NCBI GenBank assembly: GCA_910588955.1 | Contig: CAJURQ010000014.1 | Coordinates: forward strand, 1-64,000 | Source of the DNA: an uncultured Lachnospiraceae bacterium | GTDB taxonomy: Bacteria > Bacillota > Clostridia > Lachnospirales > Lachnospiraceae | Length of the DNA: 64,000 bases | Reading direction: 5' to 3' | In this document: positions 43,001 through 51,067 of the stretch, piece by piece | How positions within the stretch are numbered: the first letter of the stretch is position 1 | Layout of the letters: every line of letters begins with the position of its first letter | Made by a program: the position numbers and the translations under genes | The notes under the pieces: model-generated | The model's database searches: none | What the model saw: the letters and a program-made list of their open reading frames with translations, nothing else | Told to the model about the DNA's origin: nothing

Positions 43001-45724
43001 ACTTATACGATGGATTTCTCGAAGCTGGTCAAGGCGCCGGTTCGGGCAAGCGGCACAGTGCAGGAGAGGACTGACGCAGTGGCGGAGACCGGAATTGAGC
43101 TTTCCAGCCCGTCTATGATCTATCGAAATAGCGATAAAGAAGTGACGGCGGTATACGATGCCGTGGCTTATTCATCGGCGATCAACAAGGAGAACACCGG
43201 TCTTGCGGAGACGGCGGGTAATTATGCGGCGCTGCGCATCAGCGCGCCCGAGGCGATGCTGGGGACGAAGGCGCTTGGGAATACGACAGCGGCGTTTTTG
43301 CAGGAATCCGGCGATGGTTCCGGTAATAGTCCGCAGTCTGATGGCTGTGTGATGAAGTGGGGAGCGAATCAGACATATCTGGATTGCTTCTGTAAGATGG
43401 AGAAGGGGAAGGATAAGTCCCTTACCATCATCTGGGCAGGCAAGGATACGCAGACACAGAACATTACCCTGCGGGCGTCGCAGGACTGCTATATGGAGAC
43501 CGACGGATCGGGTAAAGACGCCCCGAAGAAAGTCGCTTTCAACGGGCTTCCTGCCACGCTCTATGTGGGACAAAGCCAGATTGCGGATGTAAAGGTGACG
43601 AAAGCTTATGAGAAAGATGAAGTGCAGCTCAGTTTTACGTCGGACGACAGCAATATACTCAGCGTGAACCGTGTGACGGGTGAAGTGAAGGCGCTCAGAC
43701 CGGGCAAGGCGACTTTGACGGTGCGCGCGGCGGGTCTTGACAGAAAGGGTAAAGTTGTCTCAGCCAGCAAAAAGATTACCGTGAAGCAGGTGCCTGCGCC
43801 TGCCGGGGTGAAGATCACGGAGATAAAAGATGTGAGCGCGGCGGCAACATGGAAGAAGAACAGCAACAGTCGATGGACGGAAGGATATGCCGTGCCTTAC
43901 ACAAGCAGTCTTGGCAGCAACGCAAAGGCATGGAAAGCGGCGGTGGAGAAAGCTTTGACAGAAGCCGTGCCGGATAACGGGATGCCGGAGAATATGACTG
44001 CCGAGCAAAAGCAGGCTCTTGAGAACAAATTATCCGACGCGCTCTGCCCGGGTGCGGAAGGAAAAGTCGTGACGGCGAGTGCGCGGGTAACTGAGGGCAG
44101 GCTGGTATGGGAAAGCGGTCTGCGCCCGAATACTTCCTATGTATTCTATCTGCGGAACATGACCGAGAATGCGGCGGGAGAAGTCAGTTATGCGGGATGG
44201 ATGAGCGGTAAGCTTACGACGAAGATGCCGGTGCTGACGAAGATACAGCTTACGGCTTATGATGCGAACGGAGCGGCGGTCGCGTTCAACGATCTGGAAA
44301 ACGGCGGTTACAGTTACACAGATCCGACAAATGACAGGATTCCCGCAAGCGTAGGATATGAATTGTCCGCTGCGGATTCGTGGCAGAACGATAAGGATAT
44401 CTTTAAGAGCCCTTCCTATAAGAGTACCAACGCGAAGGTGGTCAAGGTCAACGGCAAAGGGCAGCTAAGCCTTGGCGGTCATGCCGGAACAGCGGAGATT
44501 TATGTGACGGGTAAGGATACAAGCGGTGCGGTAAGGGAATCCAACAGAATTACAATCAGGGTAGTGAAATCGCTCCAGACGATTAAGGACAAGACGACTA
44601 AGCTGACGCTCGGACAGTCCGTTTCCGTACAGGAGCTCGTCGGCTGTGATTTGAAAGGCTCCGCGGATGCGTTTGCGCTGGAAAAAGTGGATCTCGCGGC
44701 GATGGTGGACGAATTGGAACAGAACGGCAGGGACTGCTTTACGGTGGTATACCCGGCGGGAGAGAAGGAGAAGGCGTTGATTACACCTTTTGCGTATCCT
44801 GTGGACGAAATGAGCGGGGAACGAAAGAAGGGAGCGAGCCTTACCATATCTGTGAAGCTGTATGACAAAGCCGGGGAAGGAAGGCGGCTTCTTGATACGA
44901 AGAATGCGGTTATCAAGGTCAATGATATGCCTGCGCCGTCAATCAGTAAAGTGGCGGTTCTGGACAACTCCGTGGACATTACTTTCAAACCGAGCGCGGT
45001 GGTGCAGGAGATGGAAGGCGCGCAGTATTACTACACGCTGACGCTGACCAATCAGAGTACAGGTGAGGAGAAGACCTACAAGGCGCTGGCGGAGGAAAGC
45101 AGCAGTGGACCTTCGCAGACATTTGTGTATGAGCCGGTTTTAGATAAGAAGGGACAGTTATCTGCCTATCGTTGCACGATAAACGGTCTGGCGGCTGCTA
45201 CGGGTTATGAAGCTGTGGTGACGGCAAATTATCTGCCGACAGCGCAGGGAGAGCAGACAGGTTCGACAAAAACGCCTGTGCAGAAGGATTCCGGAAAGAA
45301 GAAGTTTACGACCTTAAAGCCGGTGCTCGCGGCGGAGAATAGTATGAAGATTTCTCTTGTGAGTTTGGAGGAGCTGTGGGCGGACGCCGATGCGGCAGGA
45401 CAGGAAATCACACATGATACCGTGGTGGAGCTGAGGAATGGAAAAACATATGTTATGTTTGCGGATATCGGAGACTATGACAGAGTTCTGGGGGCGGATC
45501 GCATCAAGTGGAGCGTGACCTCCGATCCGAAGGGTGCGGCTGCGGTGAAAGCGTCCTCCGACAGCTATGCGGCGAATCTGACGCTTAGCAGATGCGGCAC
45601 GGTCAGGGTGCAGGCGGTATCCACATTGTCGAAGAAGGTGGTGTGCAGCTTTACGGTGGAAGTGAAGCCTTATCAGTACGATAACGGCAGTACGCAGGCA
45701 GGAGGAAACGAAAATGAAAACTAG
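40028..45724 (+). CDS. Large secreted multidomain surface protein with transglutaminase-like domain
   Basis: An 1898-residue exported protein with signal peptide ending near VKASEE. Domains in order: BspA-like leucine-rich segment (about 40-215; NLTSIGRQAFANASI, TIHAPKGSKAEAYAKENGYAF in part); an InlB B-repeat-like unit (GGWYAGDEPF, about 240-315); fibronectin-III-like (about 320-415); a transglutaminase-like domain (about 690-830) with triad Cys760 (ATCGGSALSF), His789 (AHAYNL) and Asp804 (YYLDC); a Big_2 Ig-like domain (about 1177-1250); FN3-like and Ig-like modules to the end. No LPxTG or membrane anchor. The triad suggests peptide cross-linking or cleavage at the cell surface. The stop overlaps the next gene by 11 bases. 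Confidence 0.85.
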   Translation: MTGKRKKRSGRLILAAACLLLGIAMPVKASEETPTSGKCGDNITWKIEKLATAGREDDTLKLTGSGPMYNYLEKKENDFSFWYEANPPWKDQSFIGVSLDNDITTIGDGAFESFWLYDVKQGEIDFSQYGTMILPKNLTSIGRQAFANASISTLYIGPKVTKVGQDAFVSCHVEDLFVAGKSLDFSKVQGVFAYSWLETIHAPKGSKAEAYAKENGYAFVEWDGTDYGKTSYTLTLDAGDGAFSRAASSSSYTISEDRKTAVREVSMSEDSVPAPDIAPALAGKYFGGWYAGDEPFDFEKPLKQDMTLTAKWLEEPPPPVLKMVNDWEWSMTLFWDMRLDENLKGYRVYRADTPDAAFVKITENDLPADKAAYTDSIAKEDIPQKAAYRYRIEAVYEIEGAEKTLESNIVSCDGMIYNTDLIKHTGGLYVGAKLVDKKKQKISSLTLHEGETSEELFLALEKKDGTTVLWQDALQDISGDVSFEWGLGLPYPFGVPESYVSEETAPYEYARFPMGYLYDTSCTRLKGLKITEGQQLYLYVAGQPGFMMAIPVTVEAAEPGVSYPSYDDKEGIVTDDLQKGLQILRDAVRNRIKHKVVYIKKSACDPSIAAYNELRAQDKEDNPSGDPRGGFIPEWLEAELFDINKGRPGMAPWEGDYAFFAIGQRGIHADLDNPVKIYGEDYFKLELNADQYVTTLEQEAAVDAKVAELLNGRFAGLKGKSEYARAKALYDFVSTSMHYDNSDPVYHWAYGGLCLGKATCGGSALSFQRLAAELGLESKVLVGLDPGAHAYNLVKIQGKFYYLDCTVKDPRRGFLKGSSTFSHAPLQSPYLSTAFKIAYMDQISVTDYQPGASSTLGKTALRALTDEEINAVSEGAYTGIAGRTKANYAVKGTVIQATPFDKEHPLKPVYDANADTQNYMLAFRLTIDKEKLDENGTVKLFVGAGESESFTKANSKLKDGYLDVLCPIDEGVSIAIDYDTDDENASRYEAVTYTMDFSKLVKAPVRASGTVQERTDAVAETGIELSSPSMIYRNSDKEVTAVYDAVAYSSAINKENTGLAETAGNYAALRISAPEAMLGTKALGNTTAAFLQESGDGSGNSPQSDGCVMKWGANQTYLDCFCKMEKGKDKSLTIIWAGKDTQTQNITLRASQDCYMETDGSGKDAPKKVAFNGLPATLYVGQSQIADVKVTKAYEKDEVQLSFTSDDSNILSVNRVTGEVKALRPGKATLTVRAAGLDRKGKVVSASKKITVKQVPAPAGVKITEIKDVSAAATWKKNSNSRWTEGYAVPYTSSLGSNAKAWKAAVEKALTEAVPDNGMPENMTAEQKQALENKLSDALCPGAEGKVVTASARVTEGRLVWESGLRPNTSYVFYLRNMTENAAGEVSYAGWMSGKLTTKMPVLTKIQLTAYDANGAAVAFNDLENGGYSYTDPTNDRIPASVGYELSAADSWQNDKDIFKSPSYKSTNAKVVKVNGKGQLSLGGHAGTAEIYVTGKDTSGAVRESNRITIRVVKSLQTIKDKTTKLTLGQSVSVQELVGCDLKGSADAFALEKVDLAAMVDELEQNGRDCFTVVYPAGEKEKALITPFAYPVDEMSGERKKGASLTISVKLYDKAGEGRRLLDTKNAVIKVNDMPAPSISKVAVLDNSVDITFKPSAVVQEMEGAQYYYTLTLTNQSTGEEKTYKALAEESSSGPSQTFVYEPVLDKKGQLSAYRCTINGLAAATGYEAVVTANYLPTAQGEQTGSTKTPVQKDSGKKKFTTLKPVLAAENSMKISLVSLEELWADADAAGQEITHDTVVELRNGKTYVMFADIGDYDRVLGADRIKWSVTSDPKGAAAVKASSDSYAANLTLSRCGTVRVQAVSTLSKKVVCSFTVEVKPYQYDNGSTQAGGNENEN

Positions 45725-47036
45725 GGCGGCAATGATATGGAAGCGGTATAAAAAAGGGATTGTCTGTATGTTAGCAGGAGTTTTGCTTGTACAAAGTTGT
45801 TATCCGGCGGAGGCGGAGGAGCCTGCCGCATGGGAAAGCATTTCTGAAAACACGGTTGAGGAAGTCGGCTTCGGGGAAGCGGAAGATGCTTCACAGGAGC
45901 CAGAGACGCCGGAAACGGAAGAGATTTTGTCGGAGGACACAGAGGGGAAGACTTCTGGTCAGGAAGAGAGGCTTTCCGGGGAAACGGTGTCGGAGAACAG
46001 TATATCGGAAAACAGCGTGTCGGAAAACAGTGCGGAGAGCGGGATGCCGGCTGCGGACGAAGAACCGGCGGAGAACGGGGAAGATCAGAGTGCGCCGGAA
46101 GAGAGCGTGTCGGGAAACAGCACGGAGGAGACGGTATCAGAGAACACAACCGAAGAGAGCGTTTCAGAAAATACCGTGGAAGAGCCGGAGGAGACGGAAG
46201 AGGAGAGTGTTTCGGAGAATAGCGCAGAGGAGAGTGTTTCGGGGAACACAACGGAGGAGAGTGTGTCAGAGAACACGACGCCGGACAGCGTATCCGCCAA
46301 TACCATGAGCGTGAACGACATGTCGACGGATGCGGGCAGCAGGGCATCCGTACCGCCGACAGCGCCGGTGATCAAGAGCGTTGTGCCGAAAGATACCACG
46401 GCGGAGATTCAGTTTACTCATTTACTGGAGGGAGAGCAGAGTACGGGAATCCTGTATGAGGTGCTGCTTACGGATGAGGTTAACGGGGCGCAGCGGACAC
46501 TTTCCGGGAAAGAGCCGGGTGCAATTACCATTGACAGCTATGACGGAAAAGCGCTGAATACCTTTCAAATGAACGGTCTTTCCGCGAACAAGAAGTATTC
46601 CGTCGTTCTGCGGGCAAAATACGGAGATACCGGGGAACCTGTCTCCTCCGCAAAGAAAGTCTTTACCACCAAAAAGGATATGATTGCGACGAACGGAAGC
46701 ATGAAAGTTCGTTATGCCGATATGGAGGCGATGAAAAATGACCGCACGAAGAAACCGGAGGAGGTGCCGACGACCGGGGTGGAAATGACGACTGGGGAAA
46801 GCTGCGCCCTGTACGCACAAGTGAGCAGGTTGATGCGGGCTGTGGAGACGGATAAATTGAAGTGGACGGTGACGCCTATGAATGAGGCTTCACCGAAGAA
46901 CGGTCTGAAGGTCAAGGCAAGCAAGTCTACCTATGAGGCTGTGCTGACTGCCCAGACGCCGGGCAGCTATCTGGTGACGGCGACAAATACCCTTTCCAAA
47001 GAAGAGGCGGCGCGTTTTCAGGTGACAGTAAAATAA
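45714..47036 (+). CDS. Secreted protein with VSEN repeats and a C-terminal module shared with its neighbour
   Basis: A 440-residue exported protein; signal segment GIVCMLAGVLLVQSCYPAEA. Residues about 40-205 are acidic low-complexity with many five-residue units of the form [ST]VS[EG]N[ST] (VSENS, VSENT, VSGNT). Residues about 210-440 are an FN3-like and Ig-like pair that aligns with the last 290 residues of the 1898-residue protein (FTTKKD/FTTLKP, DKLKWTVT/DRIKWSVT, ATNTLSKE/AVSTLSKK). ATG overlaps the upstream stop, so translation is coupled. It is probably a surface partner of the large protein, the repeats acting as an extended spacer. Confidence 0.8.
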   Translation: MKTRAAMIWKRYKKGIVCMLAGVLLVQSCYPAEAEEPAAWESISENTVEEVGFGEAEDASQEPETPETEEILSEDTEGKTSGQEERLSGETVSENSISENSVSENSAESGMPAADEEPAENGEDQSAPEESVSGNSTEETVSENTTEESVSENTVEEPEETEEESVSENSAEESVSGNTTEESVSENTTPDSVSANTMSVNDMSTDAGSRASVPPTAPVIKSVVPKDTTAEIQFTHLLEGEQSTGILYEVLLTDEVNGAQRTLSGKEPGAITIDSYDGKALNTFQMNGLSANKKYSVVLRAKYGDTGEPVSSAKKVFTTKKDMIATNGSMKVRYADMEAMKNDRTKKPEEVPTTGVEMTTGESCALYAQVSRLMRAVETDKLKWTVTPMNEASPKNGLKVKASKSTYEAVLTAQTPGSYLVTATNTLSKEEAARFQVTVK

Positions 47037-47084
47037 GCGGCGCAGGACATTTGTCAAAGCAAAAGGGGTAATGATATTTTTCTC

Positions 47085-47113
47085 GTGACAGGAAGAAAGA
47101 TTTGGCGTAAAAT
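47085..47113 (+). promoter_or_regulatory. Probable rubrerythrin promoter
   Basis: GTGACA (47085-47090) and TAAAAT (47108-47113) are 17 bases apart, 30 bases before the gene. No PerR-type palindrome is seen. Confidence 0.5.
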
Positions 47114-47143
47114 GGAGATACTATCGAAAAAGGAGGGTCTGTT

Positions 47144-47683
47144 ATGGATTTAAAAGGATCAAAGACGGAGAAGAACCTGTTGGCGGCGTTCGCGGGGGAA
47201 TCCCAAGCATACACGAAATATACTTACTATGCGTCCAAGGCGAAAAAGGACGGATATGTGCAGATGGCACATATCTTCGCGGAGACGGCGGCAAACGAGA
47301 AAGAGCATGCCAAGATCTGGTTTAAGTATCTGCACGGCGGTCAGGTTCCTGAGACAAGGGAGAACCTGCGCGACGCGGCGGAGGGCGAGAACTACGAGTG
47401 GACGGACATGTACGCGGGATTTGCCAAGGATGCGAGAGAGGAAGGCTTTGAGGAGCTGGCACTGCTCTTTGAGGGCGTGGCTAAAATCGAGAAGGAGCAC
47501 GAGGAGAGATACCGCAAGCTGATCCAGAACATTGAGGAAGGCGTTGTGTTCTCCAAGGACGGCGACTGCGTATGGCAGTGCTTAAACTGCGGTCATATCG
47601 TGATCGGCAAGAAGGCGCCGGAACTCTGCCCCGTCTGCAAGCACCCCCAGTCCTACTTCCAGGTGAAGCCGGAGAACTACTAA
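47144..47683 (+). CDS. rbr: Rubrerythrin
   Basis: A 179-residue oxidative-stress protein. The N-terminal four-helix ferritin-like domain has the di-iron ligands in AAFAGESQAYTKY, AANEKEHA and KIEKEHEERY. The C-terminal rubredoxin domain has CLNCGHI and CPVCKHPQSYF. It reduces hydrogen peroxide in anaerobes. Length and motif order are standard. Single gene with AAGGAGGGT before the ATG and its own terminator. Confidence 0.96.
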   Translation: MDLKGSKTEKNLLAAFAGESQAYTKYTYYASKAKKDGYVQMAHIFAETAANEKEHAKIWFKYLHGGQVPETRENLRDAAEGENYEWTDMYAGFAKDAREEGFEELALLFEGVAKIEKEHEERYRKLIQNIEEGVVFSKDGDCVWQCLNCGHIVIGKKAPELCPVCKHPQSYFQVKPENY

Positions 47684-47694
47684 AATATTGGAAA

Positions 47695-47722
47695 AGACAG
47701 TCCGCCGGGCTGTCTTTTTTTT
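47695..47722 (+). terminator. Intrinsic terminator after rubrerythrin
   Basis: AGACAG (47695-47700) pairs with CTGTCT (47710-47715) with GC-rich extension in the loop, followed by eight T. Confidence 0.8.
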
Positions 47723-47752
47723 GATACATAACATATGTTTTTTGAAAGTTTA

Positions 47753-47781
47753 TTGTCAAAAAAACAGCAATGTGGTATGAT
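47753..47781 (+). promoter_or_regulatory. Promoter of the ECF S-component gene
   Basis: TTGTCA (47753-47758) and TATGAT (47776-47781) are 17 bases apart, about 48 bases before the gene. Confidence 0.6.
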
Positions 47782-47829
47782 ACCACCGTATTGTATCTCG
47801 TATGAGAATAATAACAGGAGGATTGTACC

Positions 47830-48699
47830 ATGAAAAATGAAAAGACCTACGAACTTGTGCTTACGGCACTGTTCACCGCCATAATTGTGATTATGGCATT
47901 CACACCACTGGGATATATCCCGCTTGTAGTCATCAATGCGACGATCATTCACATCCCAGTAATCCTTGGAGCGCTATTTCTCGGACCGAAGAAAGGTGCA
48001 TTTTTGGGATTCACATTCGGACTCACCAGTTTTATCAACAACACAATAAATCCGGCTACGGCATCGGCGTTCGTGTTTTCGCCGGTTCTGGCATACCGGG
48101 TTGCGGGGGTGTCGGGCATTTTTAGGAGCCTGTACATCTGTTTTGTGCCGCGCATTTTAGTCGGCGTGGTTCCCTACTTTGTATGGCTCCTGATCCGCAA
48201 GATCGTGAAGGGCGACAACAAGGCGGGGAAGATCGCTGTGGATTTAATAGCATCTGTTATATTGTTTGTCTCTGTCAGGGCGTTCCTGATACGGCTGTTC
48301 CCGGAGGCTCTGAGTGCAGTTGTCTGCACGGTGATCGGTCTGGTTGTGGGCGCGGCGCTGATGGCGGTGCTGACCGTTGGGAACAGCAAGAAGGCTTCCG
48401 CGAACATTGCGCTCTCCTATGCGGGACTTGCGGGTGCGTTTACCAATACGCTCTTTGTGATGAGCGGTATTTTTATTCTGTATAAGGACGCTTATGCGAA
48501 CGCGATGGGCGTTGCCGGGGATGCGGTACTGGACATCATCATGGGCGTGGTGGCGTTTAACGGCGTGGTTGAGGCTGTTGTGGCGGCGATTATCGTGACC
48601 GGCGTAGGTCTTGCGCTGAGCAGAGTGAAGCCCCTGTACGCCACGGACAGAGGACGTGAGGCGGAGGATGCCGCCCTGTTAGCAGCAAGGAAGGCATAA
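47830..48699 (+). CDS. ECF transporter S component, probable pantothenate uptake (PanT-like)
   Basis: A 289-residue integral membrane protein with about six to eight hydrophobic helices. The N-terminal helix carries the ECF S-component pattern LVLTALFTAIIVIMA used to contact EcfT, and GALFLGPKKGAFLGFTFGLTSFI is typical of the vitamin-binding family. It binds a vitamin and delivers it with the shared EcfA-EcfA'-EcfT module, which is not in this window. The next two genes are coaX and coaBC, so pantothenate is the likely substrate; this part is inference from context. Confidence 0.8.
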   Translation: MKNEKTYELVLTALFTAIIVIMAFTPLGYIPLVVINATIIHIPVILGALFLGPKKGAFLGFTFGLTSFINNTINPATASAFVFSPVLAYRVAGVSGIFRSLYICFVPRILVGVVPYFVWLLIRKIVKGDNKAGKIAVDLIASVILFVSVRAFLIRLFPEALSAVVCTVIGLVVGAALMAVLTVGNSKKASANIALSYAGLAGAFTNTLFVMSGIFILYKDAYANAMGVAGDAVLDIIMGVVAFNGVVEAVVAAIIVTGVGLALSRVKPLYATDRGREAEDAALLAARKA

Positions 48700-48701
48700 A
48701 G

Positions 48702-48900
48702 GCATTTGCTTTTCAGCGGCGATAACGAGCAAACGTCCGAAGAAGACGGACAGAGAGCGTTGCGTAAATAAATAACATGTGAAATAAAAAATAAGAGAAC
48801 AATATAGAAGCCGCGAAAGAAAAGCAAGCGACTGCGGAGCAGGCATTTGCTTTGCGGCGGCGATAATGAGCAAACGTCCGACAAAGGCGGACAAGGAGCG
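48702..48900 (+). repeat. Two 58-bp direct repeats before coaX
   Basis: Copies at 48702-48759 and 48843-48900 share GCATTTGCTTT, GCGGCGATAA, GAGCAAACGTCCGA and GGACA...GAGCG with scattered differences. Each includes GTCCG...CGGAC that can form a hairpin. The GAGCAA core recalls the GCGCA-type repeats. The 83 bases between copies are AT-rich and contain no gene. Confidence 0.75.
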
Positions 48901-48948
48901 CGAAAGCGCGGGTTTGCGAGTACAATACACAAAAAGAGGGGAAACGGC

Positions 48949-49719
48949 ATGATTTTAGCAGTTGACATCGGCAACACAAACATTGTCATCGGTTGTATGG
49001 ACGGGGAGAAGGTCTGCTTCGTGGAGCGCGTCTCCACCAATCAGGCGAACACAGAACTGGAGTATGTGGTAGAATTTCGGGCGTTATTTGATCTCTACCG
49101 CATCGGTGTGGAGGACATTACCGGCAGCATCATCTCTTCCGTTGTGCCTCCCCTCAACAATATCGTGAAGGCGGCTTTGGAGAAGCTGTTTCACCGGACG
49201 CCCATGGTTGTAGGACCGGGGCTCAAGACGGGCTTAAACATTCTGATGGACAACCCCGCGCAGCTCGGATCCGATCTGGTAGTCAACGCGGTTGCGGGGC
49301 TGCACTATTACGGCGCGCCGATCATCATGATCGACATGGGTACGGCAACGACGATCAGCGTGGTGGATGAGAAGAAGAACTATATCGGCGGCATGATTCT
49401 GCCGGGGGTGAAAGTTTCTCTGGATTCCCTTGTGAACCGCACCTCCCAGCTGCCGCGCATCAGTTTAGAGCCGCCGAAGAAGGTGATCGGCAGAAACACC
49501 ATAGACTGTATGAAGAGCGGTATCGTGATGGGACAGGCGGCATGTCTGGACGGCATGATCGAGCGAATTTACGACGAGCTGGGCTACGAGGCGCCGGTGG
49601 TTGCCACGGGCGGGCTTGCGGGGAGCATTGTGCCCCACTGTAAGAGAAAAATCGTCTGCGACAATGAGCTGACCCTGAAAGGATTGGGGCTCATTTATCG
49701 CAGGAATATAGACCAGTGA
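48949..49719 (+). CDS. coaX: Type III pantothenate kinase
   Basis: A 256-residue ASKHA-fold kinase. MILAVDIGNTNIVIG is the phosphate-1 motif, SSVVPPLNN and GPGLKTGLNI follow, and MIDMGTATTISVVD with GGMILPGVKVSLDSL complete the CoaX signature. It phosphorylates pantothenate, the first step of CoA synthesis, and is not feedback-inhibited by CoA. ATG at 48949 follows AAGAGGGGA; a longer frame would include the direct repeat. It lies between the putative pantothenate transporter and coaBC. Confidence 0.95.
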   Translation: MILAVDIGNTNIVIGCMDGEKVCFVERVSTNQANTELEYVVEFRALFDLYRIGVEDITGSIISSVVPPLNNIVKAALEKLFHRTPMVVGPGLKTGLNILMDNPAQLGSDLVVNAVAGLHYYGAPIIMIDMGTATTISVVDEKKNYIGGMILPGVKVSLDSLVNRTSQLPRISLEPPKKVIGRNTIDCMKSGIVMGQAACLDGMIERIYDELGYEAPVVATGGLAGSIVPHCKRKIVCDNELTLKGLGLIYRRNIDQ

Positions 49720-49747
49720 AATGAGATGCAGCGGAAGGAAATAACAT

Positions 49748-50935
49748 ATGTTATTAAAGAACAAACATGTTATATTAGGCGTGACCGGCAGCATTGCGGC
49801 GTATAAGATCGCGTCACTCGCCAGTATGCTTGTGAAGAAGCAGGCGGACGTGACGGTGATAATGACGAGGAACGCCACAAACTTCATCAACCCTATCACC
49901 TTTGAGTCTTTAACGGGAAACAAATGTCTGGTGGACACCTTTGACCGGAATTTTGAGTTTCAGGTGGAGCATGTGTCGCTGGCGAAGCAGACCGACGTGT
50001 TTTTAGTGGCGCCTGCCTCCGCCAATGTGATTGCCAAGGCGGCGCACGGGATCGCGGACGATATGCTGACGACTACGCTTCTCGCTTGTCAGTGCCCGAA
50101 GATTTTCGCCCCGGCTATGAATACGAGAATGTATCAAAATCCGATTGTGCAGGATAATATAAGTACGCTTAAAAGTTACGGCATGGAGGTGGTTACCCCG
50201 GCGAGCGGCTATCTGGCGTGCGGGGATACCGGGGAGGGCAAGATGCCCGAGCCGGAGGTTCTGTTTGAGGCGGTTCTGCGGGCGCTCACACCCAAGGATC
50301 TTGCAGGAAAAAAGGTGCTGGTCACGGCGGGTCCGACGCAGGAAAAGCTTGACCCGGTGCGGTATATCAGCAATCATTCCACCGGAAAGATGGGCTATGC
50401 CGTTGCGGCGTCGGCTGCGCGGCGCGGCGCGGATGTGACGCTCGTGTCAGGGAAAGTGGAGCTTACTCCGCCCTCGGGGGTGCGGGTTGTGCCTGTCGTC
50501 TCGGCGGCGGATATGGCGGCGGCTGTGAAGGAAGCGGCGTCGGCTCAGGATATCATCATCAAGGCGGCGGCGGTGGCGGATTACCGCCCACGTGTGACGG
50601 CGGACGAAAAGCTAAAGAAGAAGGACGACGATTTGTCTCTCGAACTGGAGCGCACGGAGGACATTCTGGCGTGGCTCGGGGCGCATCGCAGGGAAGGGCA
50701 GGTTTTGTGTGGCTTTTCCATGGAGACGGAGCATATGCTGGAGAACTCTCTGGCAAAGCTTGAAAAGAAAAAGGTCGATATGATCGTGGCGAATAACTTA
50801 AGGCAGGAAGGCGCGGGATTCGGCACGGATACCAATGTGGTGACGTTTCTCACGAAGAAGGGAGCGGAGGAACTGCCGTTGCTTTCCAAGGAGGAGGTGG
50901 CGGATCGGCTGCTCGACCGTCTGATAGACCTGTAA
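49748..50935 (+). CDS. coaBC: Bifunctional phosphopantothenoylcysteine decarboxylase / phosphopantothenate-cysteine ligase
   Basis: A 395-residue fusion. The CoaC half (1-180) has VTGSIAAYKIASL, VAPASANVIAKAAHGIADD, PAMNTRMYQNP and the Cys in GYLACGDTGEGKMPE. The CoaB half has VTAGPTQEKLDPVRYISNHSTGKMG and IKAAAVADYRP, then GFSMETE and VANNL. It carries out the second and third steps of CoA synthesis after CoaX. Starts 28 bases after coaX. Confidence 0.95.
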   Translation: MLLKNKHVILGVTGSIAAYKIASLASMLVKKQADVTVIMTRNATNFINPITFESLTGNKCLVDTFDRNFEFQVEHVSLAKQTDVFLVAPASANVIAKAAHGIADDMLTTTLLACQCPKIFAPAMNTRMYQNPIVQDNISTLKSYGMEVVTPASGYLACGDTGEGKMPEPEVLFEAVLRALTPKDLAGKKVLVTAGPTQEKLDPVRYISNHSTGKMGYAVAASAARRGADVTLVSGKVELTPPSGVRVVPVVSAADMAAAVKEAASAQDIIIKAAAVADYRPRVTADEKLKKKDDDLSLELERTEDILAWLGAHRREGQVLCGFSMETEHMLENSLAKLEKKKVDMIVANNLRQEGAGFGTDTNVVTFLTKKGAEELPLLSKEEVADRLLDRLIDL

Positions 50936-51067
50936 GGAAAATGGCGGCACGAGCAGTTGACATAAGATGCGTGCCAATGAACAGCCGGGAAAACATGTAA
51001 AGGCTGAATAGTTACCAGTCCCGGATAATTTGGAATGCTATCAATGCGAGAAGGACAGGAGAGCGCT

